A DNA stretch of 64,000 nucleotides from Akebia trifoliata (Eukaryota > Streptophyta > Magnoliopsida > Ranunculales > Lardizabalaceae): assembly GCA_017979445.1 (NCBI GenBank), contig CM030706.1:11828967-11892966 (forward strand), given 5' to 3'. Under the pieces are notes generated by a model. It saw only the letters and a program-made list of their open reading frames with translations. It was not told where the DNA came from and made no database searches. Below are positions 1 to 12,639 of the stretch, piece after piece (positions within the stretch are counted from its first letter, which is position 1; the number at the start of each line of letters is the position of its first letter). Made by a program: the position numbers and the translations under genes.

Positions 1-559
1 CACATAATATTATATAAGAAACAACAGAACTATTTTTTTTATAGAAATTTGTTCTACTAAACATGACAGCATGTTATAGCCTGCAAGTAATACCTTTCGA
101 AAAATGAAATATCCTTGTTGCATAATCTTTTCCATGTACTTCCTTCTCTTTGCAAATTCTTTAGATTGCACCTTTCTGTTGTCTAGCATGCTCAAATTCA
201 TCTTAGACATGATTATAATCTCTTTAACATATCATCGTTCATGTAATGTTAGGAAAATCATTTTAGTCAGGCTGAGAAGCAATGCAAACTACTGATGCAT
301 AAAGCACCTATGTATGGAAACAGTTTTCTTGGTAATTATAGTGAAAACTTCTTTTGTTCCTAGTAGGTCCAATATGTACTCCAAAATTGGTTTTGTAACT
401 ACTTCAAAGAGAGAACTAGAGTATTTAATTATTTTCATTTTTTGCTTGATTATCTAGTATTTGTGCGGTCTTTATTTTGTTATGGATCTGTTTGGCTATT
501 GGAATTCACTAGCTATTTATGAATGAAATTTCATCTCTTCAGACACTTGTCAATTTCAG

Positions 560-3500
560 GAATGGGTTACAGATAGTCCATTCATCATATCACCAAGAAT
601 CACTTTTGAAGTCAGTGTACGCCTTCTCGGTGGGCTTATGGCTTTGGGGTACACCATAGCAGCCATCCTCAAAAGAAGCAGCCATGTCTTCTCCGATGAT
701 AGGGTGTGTGTGAAAATTGATTGGTTAGAACAACTGAATCGTCATTATGTTCAGGTATTACACCATCATATTACCTCTATTGTACTTATGTGAATTGTTG
801 GAGCCTATGTGGCTAAAAATTTTCTTCTTCTTTCGGGTTTTAATGTACATTCTATTTAAAATACCCTTTTATTCTTTCAGTAATTAATTTGCATTTTAGG
901 AAGAAATGTGGTGATATTGTTATGCTGTGCATACATCTAATGGTTAACTTAGTTGGATTCCAATGACTATGTGATAGGAGTAGCGTTTTAATTTAGAGGT
1001 TGCTATCAAATATATAAATAAGTTTTCAAAAAAATTCGATGAGAAGCTTCAAAAGCCCCCCACTTTGAAAAAATCTATGAGTTTAATCTCTCTTTTAGTG
1101 GAATGTAGAATTTATCTCGTTCAATTAAAATTTTCATGGTGATTTTGAATTATTAGGTTATAGAATCACAAGAACTACATAAAATGTTCACAGTTATGGA
1201 TTGGTGGTCATGACGGAACCATGGGATTATTAATGGGTAGTAAGAGCAAAACGAATTTTGCATGGGAGTAAATTTGTGCTACTAAGGGCATAGGATCTTA
1301 TATGAATGGGAGAAATTTAAGGATAGTTGGCATGATTGAATGATGGTTGGTAATCCATTTATGGAGCTCTTTTTAAGTTGTAATAGATTATGTGGGAAGC
1401 AGTCCAGAAAAGAAGTCCATCTAAAAACGAGTGACTTTTTTATTTATTATTGTTATTATTATTATTTTACTACATCTCCTATCCAGGACACAGTTTCGGC
1501 ATGGTAAGTGCTGCCCATTCATATGTGTGCAATTTACATTTCCGATAGGTAGATAGTCTTTGTGGTCCACCTAATAGGGACTGCAGCGTAAGTCTTGTTG
1601 ATAATGTTTTAGTATTAGCAAGTTATTAAATTTTGATTTCCCGATGTCTATTTCGGTTAGTCTTGAAATATAAATATTTTGATCAATATGGAGATTAATA
1701 CTGTTTTTTGTGGAAATAACAGAAATATTGAGGAAATTTTCATTTGAAGTTTAGGAAATTGTTTTAGTCAATGAGAAAATAGGGAAAATAAAACAGTAAT
1801 AAGGGAGATCAAAATAATACGATTCCGGCACAAGAATTTGAGAGAGAAATCACTTCTCTGGATGGAGTAAGTCTCCACCCAAGTTTTCATTCATAAAATT
1901 TCAGCAATGATGAAAAATTGTATATCTGAGATCTTTTTCTGATAATAAAGCATAATAAAGTCCAAAATACCCCCAAACTTATTACGGCGTCTCTACACTA
2001 TTGAAGTTAACTACCCTACTATTTATTATTATTATTATTATTTTTTTTTCGTTTTCCTACCATAACAGAACTTTCAATATGTTTTCAACTTCCAAAACAT
2101 TAGAATCTCCCCAAAATCCGTGAAATAAATGTCATAGATCTTTGAATGGGCTTTCAAGTGCATCTGACCGGCTCCCCAAACAAATCTCTAGGTAAAAAGA
2201 ATTAAAAATTATGCTTTCCAAATTTGGGATGTCTAGGCCCGATGAGTTTTGATAATTTGGACCTCCAAACAATACCGTTCAACACTTGTAGTGGGCATCA
2301 AGTGCATCATCATCCTCTATTGGAAAGAACTCCACCTCGTTGAGTTTGTCAAGCCATTAAATCTATCGCTGAGCATATTGTTGTCTTTTTTCCTCATTCT
2401 CCCATGTATTCTTTGAACTCAAAACAATTCTTCGACTTCACTAAAAGCTGCCTTTTTTATCCCCGATGTATCTTCAATGTCTTTGCAACCAATATATGTG
2501 CATCTCTTCTATTTTCTTCTTAGGAAACTCTTGAACCTGTGGAATTTTTGAACTCTAGAATCTCTCCATGATAAGGATATATGTTTGAGACATTGAATAT
2601 CGGCTAAATGTTCCAGGCATCTAGTATCTACACACCATATTCATTGTTGTTGATTTGCTTGGAATATTGAATGGTCCCTTTTCTTCTTTCTTAATTTGTC
2701 ATAAGTGCCCATCACAAACCGTTCCCTTGAGAATATTATAACACAATCTCCTCCTTCAAAGACTTGCTCTTTTCTATGTTGGTCTTACATTGTTTTGTAC
2801 CACTGATTTGATTTTGGTTTCAGTGCTATGGTTAATCGAGCTGTTACAAGTGAATTTGTCTTGCAGTGAAATCTCATCCCACTGTGAAACGTGCTATCCA
2901 ACTAGGCTACACAACAAATTAACAAGGCTTCAATTGGCTACCTCAATTTTTTTTTTTACATTCTTCTGGGTGATAAGCATTAGAAAATTGTAGCTAAATT
3001 GCCATTCTCTTCGACAAAGTCTGGAAAAAAGGACTGACGAAGTTGAAGTTCCTGTCAAAAGTGATTGATCAAGGTCCCCCATGTGAGCATACAATCTCTC
3101 TGAAAAATAGTTGGGCCCCATGCGATATATTACCTATCCTTCTATATGGTATAAAATGCACCATTTTGGAAGTCCTTTGTATGAGCAATTTATTAGTTTT
3201 GTTATTTTTAGTCTTAGCACTACTTTTTGACAGGTTCTTATCAATATATTTATCTTTGAATATTCTTTTCAGAATAGAATATTTCTGTCGAAGATTACTA
3301 TTGATCTTAATATTTCCACTGAGCTCTTGTATTTGTATATATAAAATTTGATTACTTTGATTGACGTTCACTATTCAGTGAATTATTTCACGAATTTAAT
3401 AGTGATTTCCATCAAGAGATATACCGAGCAAAAAAAACTATCAGTTAAATTTGATGTTGGACATTGTGGAAATGGAAATATTTCAGTGTATTTCATGGAA

Positions 3501-6500
3501 ATTTGTTGAAATTTAATGCTGCGTATTAGTGATTAATTGCCAACTCTTGTTACCATAAGGTTACCCATCCTAGCTTCTTATATATGTTCTTTTAGCTAAG
3601 CACTAACATGGAATTTTGTACTGATTTTTGTAAAAGTTACAAGGTAAGGACCGTTTATACGTAAAGTTTTTGGGAGAGCAATTGGGTTTGGAAGGTTCAT
3701 ATGTTCCTCGCACTTACATTGAACAGATTCAGCTAGAAAAGCTTGTAAATGAAGTTATGGTATGTTATTTTATGGAAAACCTTTTCAAACTTAACTTGTC
3801 TTTTCTTGCTTCCATGTATTACTTATCTGATCATTCCACAGGCATTGCCAGAAGATTTAAAGACAAAGCTCAGCATTGATGAGGATCTGGTTTCATCAAG
3901 CCCCAAAGAAGCACTTTCCCGAGCCTCAGCAGATAGGGTTGCAATGAGAAATAAGCATCTTAAGAGGTATTATTTACTTTCTCATCCCTTTTAATCTTGG
4001 CAAATTGTTTTTTTTAAATGTTTTGAATCTGTTTATTATCTAATCCAAATAGGTCAGTGTATCTAAATTCCCATTATAAAGTACTAGAAGGTGGCATGTG
4101 CAAACGCACATGTATCATAAGGGCTTATCTTTAATTTAAAACATTCTTTAAAGGGTTATTTTTTAATATTAAATAGTAAAAAGAATATTTTTGTAATTTC
4201 GAAAACTAACCTTCGTGATTCTAGGTTTGCAGGCTGAAATTTTCTTGGTTTTTGACTAAAATGACAATGATTATATTAGTTTAAATGTATAGGCGGGGTA
4301 TTTGTGGGATCCAAAATTTGGTATTGAACCACTCCTACTCTGCCTCCTCTCACTAAAATAGTAAAGATAAACAATTGTTTTAACTGTGTACAAAAACAAG
4401 GATTGAGGATCATACTAAATTTAGCTCTGTTCATAAATTTCTTAATTTTTCTTTTTCAAATTTCTCAAAATATGTTGTTTTCATTTTTATTTCGAGCAGC
4501 GGGTTGTCACACTCCTATTCAACACGACGTGACAAGAATCTATCCAAACTTACCCCGTTGGCTGTCAACAATAGAACTTTTGATGGAAGAAACCCAGAAT
4601 CACCGGCAGTACTTGCAAACCAGGTTAGTTTTTCCAATACTTCAGAAACTATTTTAGTCTTGATTATGAGAATAATTCGTTTATTTCTGTAACAATATCC
4701 ATTTGGTCTTGCTCTTCATCTTTGTGTTTGGGTTCGTTTTAGGGAGTGATCACTCAACTTTCAGAACAAATTTCCACACTGAATGAGAGGATGGATGAGT
4801 TCACAACACGGATTGAAGAGCTAAATTCCAAGTTTACAGTGAGGAAAGTTTCTGCTAGTCATCAAAACTTGGCTCTACAAGCTGAAGCCTGCAATGGCTC
4901 TGCACCCACATCATTCTTTATGTCTAGTTTGGGGAATGGTTCCTTGACTACTGGATCGCTACTACCCAATTCTTCATCTTCTTCCCAGTTGGCAAAGGAA
5001 TCTCCATTAATGGAAGAGGTACCACAAAATTACTCTTTTTTCTGTTTTTGTTTTCTTCCCAAAATCTCCATTAATTTTGAGAGATTCTATTACCACATCA
5101 ACTTTTGCTAACGCCACCTCAATTCATATGTAAATCACCAAAGAATTAGCCCACATCTTGGTTTGCGTTAGAAAATTTTGGTGTGGCAATAGAAGCTCTC
5201 TTAATTTTAGGTCCCTGGGGGAGGTACAGTACCCCATTAATTAAAACTGTAATGGATTCTTTCGAACTTACGCGTGGATGTATGTTTTAGGGAGAACCAT
5301 GGAAATGATAAACCGGAGACTTCCTTTTATTGGTTGGACTAGAGCTCTTGAATTCTTGATTTTGGATGGTAACTGTTTATTGTGCATGATGTGTATAATG
5401 CCTTCGGTATTGATGTGTTTTTTCTGATGTGGCACACATTTGGGCTCATTGACCATATGAATGTTAGCTACACATTACTGAACCCACAAAAAATTCTGCA
5501 TGATTGATTTTGAATATATATTTTTTGTTCTTGGGGCCTAGACCTAATTCTTTTCATGCATGGTTTTTGTGAATCTGTCATTAACCCAAAACCAGTGAGT
5601 AGAACCATTTCAATGAACAAAAATTGTCCATTCCAAGAACTAAAGCTGACCACTCCATTGCTCTGTTAGTACTTAATACGCTTTGAGGCTGCATCACGTC
5701 CAAGGGATGTTCCACAAATATTGGGACATCAAGGATCGAGCCGTGTCCATAGACTCAGTGTTTCAGTTGGGAGGCTGCAGATTCTGATGTATCTTAGATG
5801 TCAAAATTGTTTAAGAGAGATTTTATTGGCACCCCATCTTTCACTTATTACACCCCAATTAAAATAGAGAAAAAAAGTGAATGGTTGAGAATAAGTAAAA
5901 GTTGGGGTGCCAATAGAAGCTCTCCATCTCTCTATTTTTTTGCCAGATTTCTATTTTTTGGGTTTAGGATATTATATGAGTGCAATTGTAATTGTAAACA
6001 ACTACTGAAATTGTTTGAACGATTGTTATAATGTTTTGTAATGTTGAGATTATACTTTGAGCCAAACCTTGAAATGTTTGAGGTGTGTTTTAATCTTTAA
6101 TTGGGGTGTGATAAAGAATTTAAGAAATTGGTATGCAATACGTAAAATTTTTGGTGCCAATAGCGGCCCTCTTGTTTAATCATAATCACATGGCAAGATT
6201 ACAAATCCAATCTCTTGGCATTGTACGCTGTTATACCGTTTTAAACATTTCATGCTATAGTTGCTTACAAAACTTTAGTTTTTGTGAGATTTTTTCTGTT
6301 TAGATCTGAGATCTAACTCTGGGGCTCTGTTAAAACAGATAATGATCATCGCAAGAGGACAACGCCAACTCATGCATCAATTAGACAATCTCAGTAATTT
6401 TCTACATGAGAGAATGAGTGAGCGATCTCTTCATGAAAGAACCGACAGAAGCAAAATGACAGATGTTGAAGTCATTGGAGTTCCTCTTGTTCTATTATTG

Positions 6501-6554
6501 GTGCTTGGTGGTGTAGGAATCTTCTTGTTTAAGAATATGTCATCCCGAAATTGA
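560..6554 (+). CDS. TTM1/TTM2: TTM1/TTM2-like triphosphate tunnel metalloenzyme, 3' part (six exons)
   Basis: Partial gene; the 5' exons lie before the window. Exons with GT-AG borders and matching phases: 560-754, 3637-3759, 3842-3966, 4500-4623, 4743-5018, 6339-6554 (stop TGA 6552-6554), about 352 residues. The first exon starts [18 protein letters not shown]; the second contains [20 protein letters not shown]. These match my memory of the end of the CYTH (triphosphate tunnel) domain of Arabidopsis TTM1 and TTM2. Next comes [15 protein letters not shown], a heptad-rich stretch ([20 protein letters not shown]) and a C-terminal hydrophobic helix ([20 protein letters not shown]) followed by only seven residues, a tail anchor. 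Family knowledge: a uridine-kinase-like P-loop domain (not in this window) precedes the CYTH domain; the Arabidopsis proteins hydrolyse pyrophosphate and sit on the mitochondrial outer membrane. TTM2 is linked to salicylic-acid immunity and TTM1 to leaf senescence. TTM1 versus TTM2 cannot be decided here. No frame breaks seen. Confidence 0.93.
755..3636 (+). other. Long intron of the TTM gene (2.9 kb)
   Basis: The intron lies between two phase-0 exons and has a GT start and an AG end (TTTTTGTAAAAG just before 3637). It is AT-rich and has TTA/ATT microsatellite runs near 1443-1470 and 2020-2050. No transposon protein could be recognised. The middle (about 1900-3150) looks less AT-biased than ordinary intron and may be an old insertion, but I could not name it. 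ORFs of 60-100 codons in it have no recognisable domain. Confidence 0.8.
5079..5200. mobile_element. Foldback MITE with 8-bp target duplication (hAT-like) in a TTM intron
   Basis: The two ends form a long imperfect inverted repeat: left GAGAGATTCTATTACCACA, right GTGTGGCAATAGAAGCTCTC. It is flanked on both sides by the same 8 bases, TTAATTTT (5071-5078 and 5201-5208). An 8-bp duplication is typical of hAT transposons, so this is probably a non-autonomous hAT-type MITE of 122 bp with no coding capacity. Confidence 0.75.
5812..5924. mobile_element. Foldback MITE related to the 5079 element
   Basis: Left arm GAGAGATTTTATTGGCACCC pairs with right arm GGGTGCCAATAGAAGCTCTC, which shares the AATAGAAGCTCTC end of the element at 5079-5200. 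No clear target duplication. It lies in the same last TTM intron (5019-6338). A further half copy ending in TTGGTGCCAATAG lies near 6095-6172. Confidence 0.65.
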
Positions 6555-7321
6555 GTCCTTCATCAGGTTGGTTCTTCTTCACTTTTCTATGTAATGTAAA
6601 CCCTTAAATTTTTTTTTATTTTTCATATTCTGTTATGGTGTTAGTCGTGATGTTGGTTTGGCAACCCTACTCTTCTGCACGGGAGACTAATAAGTGGTAG
6701 ACCCATATATCCATCATTAGAGAATTTTTAGACAAAATCGTAGCTTTTAAGGTTCTCTTGAGGTTTTAGAAAAAGGTTGTCTTACAAATTTGTATATATT
6801 TTTTTGGTTGATTTCTTATGAAGTACCAAATAAATGGGATGTAGTTCAAAAGCAATGTTGTGTGGTTTGTCTTTATTTTTCTTACCCTTGGCCATGTTTG
6901 TATCAAAGCTATGAATTTGTAAATGATGTCATCTGATCGACGAGGATGAAGATGACGTTGGAGTGACTTCTTATCCTTTGATTGAAGATAACCTTTTATT
7001 AAATTGTCAATCGAGTCCATTGGAGTGTCTGGATGAGTTTTAGGCCAAATCATATATAAGATATTGAACAATTATACTTGAATTATAATTGAATAAGGTT
7101 TGACTCAGCCGAGTTTCATGTTTACTCCACAAATTTCAAAGACATTATTTTAATTGACAACAAAAGAAAAACCTTTTTACCATGACTGTTTGTTGTTCCA
7201 CTAGAATTCTTATTGGATATTTACATAATTTTATGACAATATGGTGATGGTGACTGGAGATGGTGGTTTAAAATGTAGAATCAATAAAATTTATTTATAT
7301 TGCAAACATTAGTTATAGTTT
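6555..7321. other. 3' flank of the TTM gene
   Basis: The 3' UTR is expected in the first few hundred bases after the stop, but I see no unambiguous polyadenylation signal or second gene. The rest is AT-rich spacer up to the LTR-like block at 7322. Confidence 0.5.
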
Positions 7322-7800
7322 TGTGGAGGATAATTTTTTTGAAGGGTATCAAAGGGTGACATGTGGCACCTAGAGATCTGGGTTATTCATGGAGATCTGA
7401 GCCATCTTATCCGAGGGTAAGATTGGTGGCTCGATCGCAAATCAACTAAGGGTTTGGATCTTGACTGGTCAGAGTAATATTGGGTCAAGGACACATGTTA
7501 GAGGTGTTCAACCATCGAAAATCTTTAAAAATCAAGATTAGGTCAAAAGTAGTTAGCATCTTGATGATGGAAAGTCCCAAAGAAAGAGTGAATGGAGACA
7601 AGATCTTGATTTGGTGCATCAAGACCCACTTACAAAATTGAATAAGGGCAAAATTGGTAAATAGTATTAAGGGGGTCCTAGGGTTTCATCTCTATAAATG
7701 CATGGATGGAGACATTTAAAAGATTGTTTTTTACCCCCCTAAACTTCTACTCTACCTCCTTTTGTACTAGATCTGACTTGGCCTATGGTCTTAATATAAT
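7322..7800 (+). mobile_element. Decayed LTR (family X), copy 1
   Basis: The block starts TGTGGAGGATAATTTTTT and is a diverged homologue of 29249-29705: the same order of words such as AGATCTGAGCC/AGATCTGAGCG, GGGCAAAATTG, TCTATAAATGCATGGATGG/TTTATAAATATATGGGC and ACTCTACCTC. The TATAAAT motif near the 3' third fits an LTR promoter. The right border is approximate, placed where the two copies stop matching. No coding region in it. Confidence 0.55.
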
Positions 7801-9180
7801 ATTTAGGGATAGTTTAGTAATTTTATTTTATTTTTTATTTAAGTTTATTAGGATTTGAAAATTAGGAGAAAGAAAGTTACGAAACTTAGATTTATTTATT
7901 TAATATTTTACTTTGATTAGGATTTTTAAATTTATTTTTTTTGTATAGATTGTATTATGATTTTTATATATTAATGAATGAATAATGAAGATTTTGATGG
8001 ATAAAGAATGTGTTTCTTTCATGGAGTGAAGTGAATTCTCTACCATTTCATGGTGTGATTCCTAAAAATCCTTAATGTGATTCAAATGTTCTATCTTTCT
8101 ATCCTTTTCTCTCTTTTTTTTTTTTAATCTTTATTTTTTTTTTCTTTTTATTATTTTCTTTTTTTCTTGATTTTATTTTATTTTCTTGATTCTTGATTCT
8201 TAAAACCAACAAACCTCAATCCTTAATCATTACCCAATAAACCTTAAACCTTTAATCCCTTTCTTACCCTATAAATCTTAACCTTAAATCATTTTCATTG
8301 AGATTGTGGTTATACTTGTCCAAAATCCAGAATTAAATTATTATATCCTATCCAAATTCTTATCCAATCCTCAATCAGATTTTCCTAAATCCCTTATTTT
8401 GACTAAATTAAATTTCATTTTCTTATCTTTCTTTATCGTCTTGCATCAAAATTAGATCAACTTAAATTGCAATGGGATTTGCAAGATGGCAATGGTGATA
8501 CTGCAATGGGATCTGCAACCTCGGTGGTATGTTGCCTACACAGCACGCAACCTGCAAGTAAGGACGGTTTAAGAAGTACGAGTTGATTTAGCTGAATTTT
8601 GCAACGGTGGCTTGAGAGAGATGTTAGATGTTGGATGGTTCTCTCTTTGGAAGGATTGACTTGCAAGGAAGAGGACAAAGTATCACATGTGCTGTTATAC
8701 TATCAGGCTTTTATTACTTGCATTAAATTCGAACTCTTCAAGACTCAATATGAAAAAGAATGGTTGGGTGCCTTACATGAACATAAAGGTTGATGTGCAT
8801 TGAACCGTCTTGATAGTAACACTGTGCGGGAACATCAAAAGTGAATGGCAATTAGGTTGCTAGGTGCTTTACATGTTCATCAATTTTTAATGCACATGAG
8901 CTTAACACCCTTTATTTGAAAAAGCATCAGCAACTGTAATTCATGGTATGAAAGGTAAAGGGTTGGCATCTACTTTGATGTTCCTTGGGAACTAATTGAG
9001 CTAGTGGGTCTAATTAGTTGGTCAGTGACTCAATCAATTCACGGGGGGTCCAATTGGACACAATTTGTAATTTGGTAACTCGATCGAGTCGAATGAAATA
9101 AATGGGGGCTTAATCCAAACTGAACTAGATGGCTGAGTTATTTAATTGTCGATTTAACAAAGTCTATCAATATGTTGTGC
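7801..9180. other. Non-coding remains of the family X element
   Basis: AT-rich DNA with T/A runs near 8110-8170. No recognisable gag or pol domain. Short ORFs near 8457-8793 show no known motif. Probably the eroded interior of the element whose LTR is at 7322. Confidence 0.4.
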
Positions 9181-9184
9181 CGAA

Positions 9185-9930
9185 CGATTAAATTGCTCGG
9201 GGGCTTAATTACACCAAGCCATTTTTTTGTAAGGGGAACCAAACTCAACCATTTGGGGTCATTCCAATAGGGTCTTGGTTCATTCAAGGGAACTAAGTCT
9301 AGTCGTATGTGGTTGGCATCTACAAAATCGTGATTCATAAATGGAACCAAGCCTAACCATTTGGGGTTGGTTCTAATAGGGTCTTGGTTCATACGGGGAA
9401 CCAAGCCTAGCCATTTGGGGTCGATTCTTTACAAAGTTGGTTCATTTAGGGGAATCAAACCAGACGGTGTGAGGTCGGCACATTGGAAAATATTTGGTTC
9501 ATAAAGGGAACCAACCTCGACCATTAGGGGTCGGTTGTCTAAGATTTGGTTCATAAAGGGAAGCAAACCCCATCATTGGGGTCAGTTTAATTATTTCTTG
9601 TTTTTAAGACTTGGTTCATGAGGGAACCAAGCCTGATCGATGGGGGTTGGTCCTTTGTTACCTTACACTTGGTTCATAAGGGAACCAAACCCGACTAATG
9701 GGGATTGAATTAATTTGTTCTTGTTTTGAATAACAATTGGTTCATGAGGGAATCAAACCTGAATATTAGTAGTCGATTTAGTTGTTTCTTGTTCTTTAAG
9801 GCTTAATTTATGAGGGAACCTAGCTAGATTGTTGGGGGTAGGTTTAATTGTTTATTTTTCTTTACATTTTGGTTCACTAGGGGAATCATACCCAACCTTT
9901 TAGGATTGATTCATTACTTACGGTTTGTCT
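9185..9930 (+). repeat. GGTTCAT tandem repeat array, about ten copies
   Basis: The phrase TTGGTTCATNNNGGGAACCA recurs with spacing of about 50-105 bp (roughly 55-70 in most cases), for example near 9281, 9386, 9435, 9492, 9546, 9610, 9667, 9736, 9800 and 9870. It alternates with a CCGACCATTGGGGTCGG-like phrase. Copies are 70-90 percent alike by eye. The same monomer appears at 28690-28900, also beside a family X LTR, so it belongs to that element. Translations of the minus strand (repeated PKWLGLVP-like blocks) are by-products of the repeat. Confidence 0.8.
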
Positions 9931-10585
9931 CACGGAGGGATCTTATCTAAGATCTGTGAAAAAATTTTAGACACAGATCCCGAGATTTCAATGTAATGCA
10001 GTCAATATTCACTATGCCACATTGATTGTAACAATTAATTTTTAGTTTTACTTCTAGATTGTAACAGTAGATTTAGTTTCTGTATTTATTTTTTTGTTTT
10101 GTTCAATTTGTAACACTATGTTTTCTTTTGTAAGTTTGAGAAATTTTTGTACAAAAATCTAAAGTTCAATCCATTAGATCCAATATTCATTCCATCTTGT
10201 TGTTTTTCTTTTGTTTTCCTTTTGTTTTTCTGTATTTTTAGTTAGATTCATTTTCTATTTTAGATCCATTTGTATTAGGAACCCTATAAAATTTTTATTA
10301 ATTAATTAATTATCCAAGAAAGCTTGGATTGTAATAGACTAGGGAAGGACGATGGTTGGATGTTACTGTTACGACTCCTTAGGTTCGCACACCAAAATCA
10401 GAGTTGGTGGCCTAAGTCAACTCAACTCGTCTTCACCCCGTCTAACACGGGATGTAAATTCGATCCACCCACACCTCTCATTTCTAGTGGGTTACTCATT
10501 GCCTTTGTTTATTAATTTTCATTTTGTACATACTTAGATTAGTTAAGTAAGCTAGTAAAGAGCACCCCTTTTTTAGGGATGGCAC
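9931..10585. other. Spacer between family X repeats and the solo LTR at 10586
   Basis: AT-rich non-coding sequence with a TAATTAATTAATTA run near 10300. It may include the 5' end of the Athila-like element. A weak PBS-like stretch (GCACCCC...TTAGGGA) lies at 10562-10580, too decayed to call. Short ORFs at 10324-10537 have no recognisable domain. Confidence 0.35.
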
Positions 10586-12236
10586 TGAGGACATAGATTT
10601 TCATTTCCGAATATCTCTCCCACTTTGAGTTTTGGAGTTGCCATCATTTTTTTTTGTAAAAAGAGTGTGAATGGTCACCCAAAAAATATTTTTTTGAAAA
10701 AAGTGTTGTTTTGGCATCTTAATGACTGTCATACGTATATGATCTATTGGTCCACCTTAAATCTAGATAAGGAGGTCTATATTAGGGAATCAAAAAGGTG
10801 TTAGGTACCCTACTCCCTTCATCATAAGTGGTAACTTTGGATTTGATCAATTTGAAAATAAAAATGAAAAGTCAGAAAGATTCGATTTGTGCCCTCGAGT
10901 GTGAGGGACTTTGACTTTGGTTTAAACAGTTGACGGCCTCCTTATTCAGAAATGAGCTCTTTTATGGTTCTAACCCTTTGTGGTATATGCATAAGTGTAA
11001 GGAAAATGGGAGAAGTAGAAGAGGGGAAGTTGGAGGGAAGAGAAGGCGGAAAGAAAATATATTTTTTTCTTTTTATCCAAAAACCCACCTTGTTATTGTC
11101 TTGACCTTCAAAAGATGAGCCTTCTTTGATTTGTCTTGGTTCACTTGTATAGTAGAGAATAGGATTGAGTTGATAAGTTGAGGGAATTGAGAGTGAGTAG
11201 AGGGTTGAAAGTGAATAGTGAGTTAAGAATAGATAGAGTTGAGAATGAATCTTTTAATTCAAGTCTTGGGAGTTCAAGCATGTGGGGATTTTTTGTGTTG
11301 AGAATGGGGGGTTTTATAGGATTTTTGGAATACTTTTAGAGGTAGAATGAGGTGAAATAATGAAAATAAATGGAATGATTTGAGGTTTGTGAGATAGGGT
11401 GTGTAAATTGAAGGTGGTGGAAGGGCATTTGTGGAAGAGGGTATAAGTGGGTCATTTATAACCCAAATGAACTCATTTGGGTTAAGCATTTGATAGGGTG
11501 AAATGAGTAATTTTTTGTTAGAAGAATGATGTTGTAAGAAAGTAGTTTATTGATTGAGTATTTGGTGAGTTGAATGGAATGAGTTTTGGTTGGAAGAACA
11601 GATTGTGTAAGGGATTGGTTGGTTATATTTTGGAAGGATGAAGGATGTGGTGACATATGTCCAAAATGTATGGAGATAGAGTATTTAAATGAGTTGATTG
11701 GAGACAAGTGGTGTGGGTATGCCTTGTGAAAATGGGTTTTTTAGATAATGATGAGGGTAGGTTAAAGAAAAGTGTGGGTTGAGATGTGGGTAGATGATTT
11801 TTTTTATAGAAAGGTGATGGGGATTGAATGACGAAATTGAGTTGAGGTGGTGACATGTGTCATACTTTGATGATCTTGAGTGATTGGTTGTGATCTTAGG
11901 ACTTGAGTACAATGGCTAGGCTTGAAATAATGGTTGGGTAGTGAGTTGAATAGGTGTGGTAATGGGTTTTAAGTCCAATGGGCTTAGATGGTGGATTGAG
12001 TAGGCATAGTGATGGGTTGAGTTGAATTGGATTAATGTTGGGTTGGGTTAAGAAGTGATGATGGTATATAAGGAGGTGAGGTAGGTCTTTAGCCCATGGG
12101 CCATGTACGAAAGACCTTATACCATTTATTTAAAAGAAATATAAATTTTTTGAAGGTTTGGGCTTTGGGGCCCATTCTAATTTTTGTAGATTTAGGGCAT
12201 TTTGCATAGATGACTTGTCAAATTTAGGTGTTTGCA
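10586..12236 (+). mobile_element. Solo LTR A (1651 bp), older copy of the family of LTR B
   Basis: It begins TGAGGACATAGATTTTCATT and ends TTTAGGTGTTTGCA. It is flanked by GGCAC (10581-10585) and GGCAA (12237-12241), a 5-bp target duplication with one mismatch. Its first 200 bp align with LTR B at 13790, including the shared GTGTGAATGGTCACCC and AGGTGTTAGG. From about 11150 to 12060 the plus strand is made almost only of G, T and A; cytosine is rare. Minus-strand ORFs here (Pro/Ser/His-rich) are artefacts of that bias. No internal coding region remains, as expected for a solo LTR. Confidence 0.75.
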
Positions 12237-12639
12237 GGCAACATAAGATAAGGATTGGAGGTCATTACCAATTCTTTGCTTTAATTAGGATAGTCAATTC
12301 ACTAGTTATCTAATCAAACTAATTAAAATCAAATAGACTAGACTATAGGGCCCATGAGTTCACTAGGAGAAATTCGCTTCAAGTTGTGTCGATTGTGCTT
12401 TTTGATCATCTTTGGTATCTAGTAAGATTTTGTCCTTTGAGGGGATATACTTAGTCTATTCGAGAAAGAAAGGTGATTTAAGAGTGTATTTGATTATGCA
12501 TTTTGTGCCACCTTCGATTTGGATATCTGTATTTGATTTTATAGAACTGAGTCGAAATGCTAGTTACACAATTTCTAACCAATTAAGAGCTGTCTAGAGT
12601 TATGCAACCTATCTAGGTTTAGTATTTTCCTTTGTGCTT

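Noticed and set aside
3043..3371. ORFs of about 100 codons on both strands in the long TTM intron
   Set aside because: Hydrophobic, AT-driven, mutually overlapping, inside an intron bounded by good splice sites. No motif.
9185..9930. Regularly spaced repeats that could suggest a CRISPR array
   Set aside because: The spacing is uneven, the copies are diverged, the DNA between them is also repeated, and the context is a plant retroelement.
10540..10585. A primer-binding site and 5' LTR end for the Athila-like element
   Set aside because: GCACCCC...TTAGGGA only vaguely resembles the TTGGCGCC site, and no LTR homologous to 25943-27239 is visible upstream.
11274..11912. Overlapping minus-strand ORFs of 71-83 codons, rich in Pro, Ser, His, Thr
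   Set aside because: They lie inside solo LTR A, where the plus strand lacks C, so the minus strand lacks G and stop codons are rarer. No domain, and several frames are open at once.
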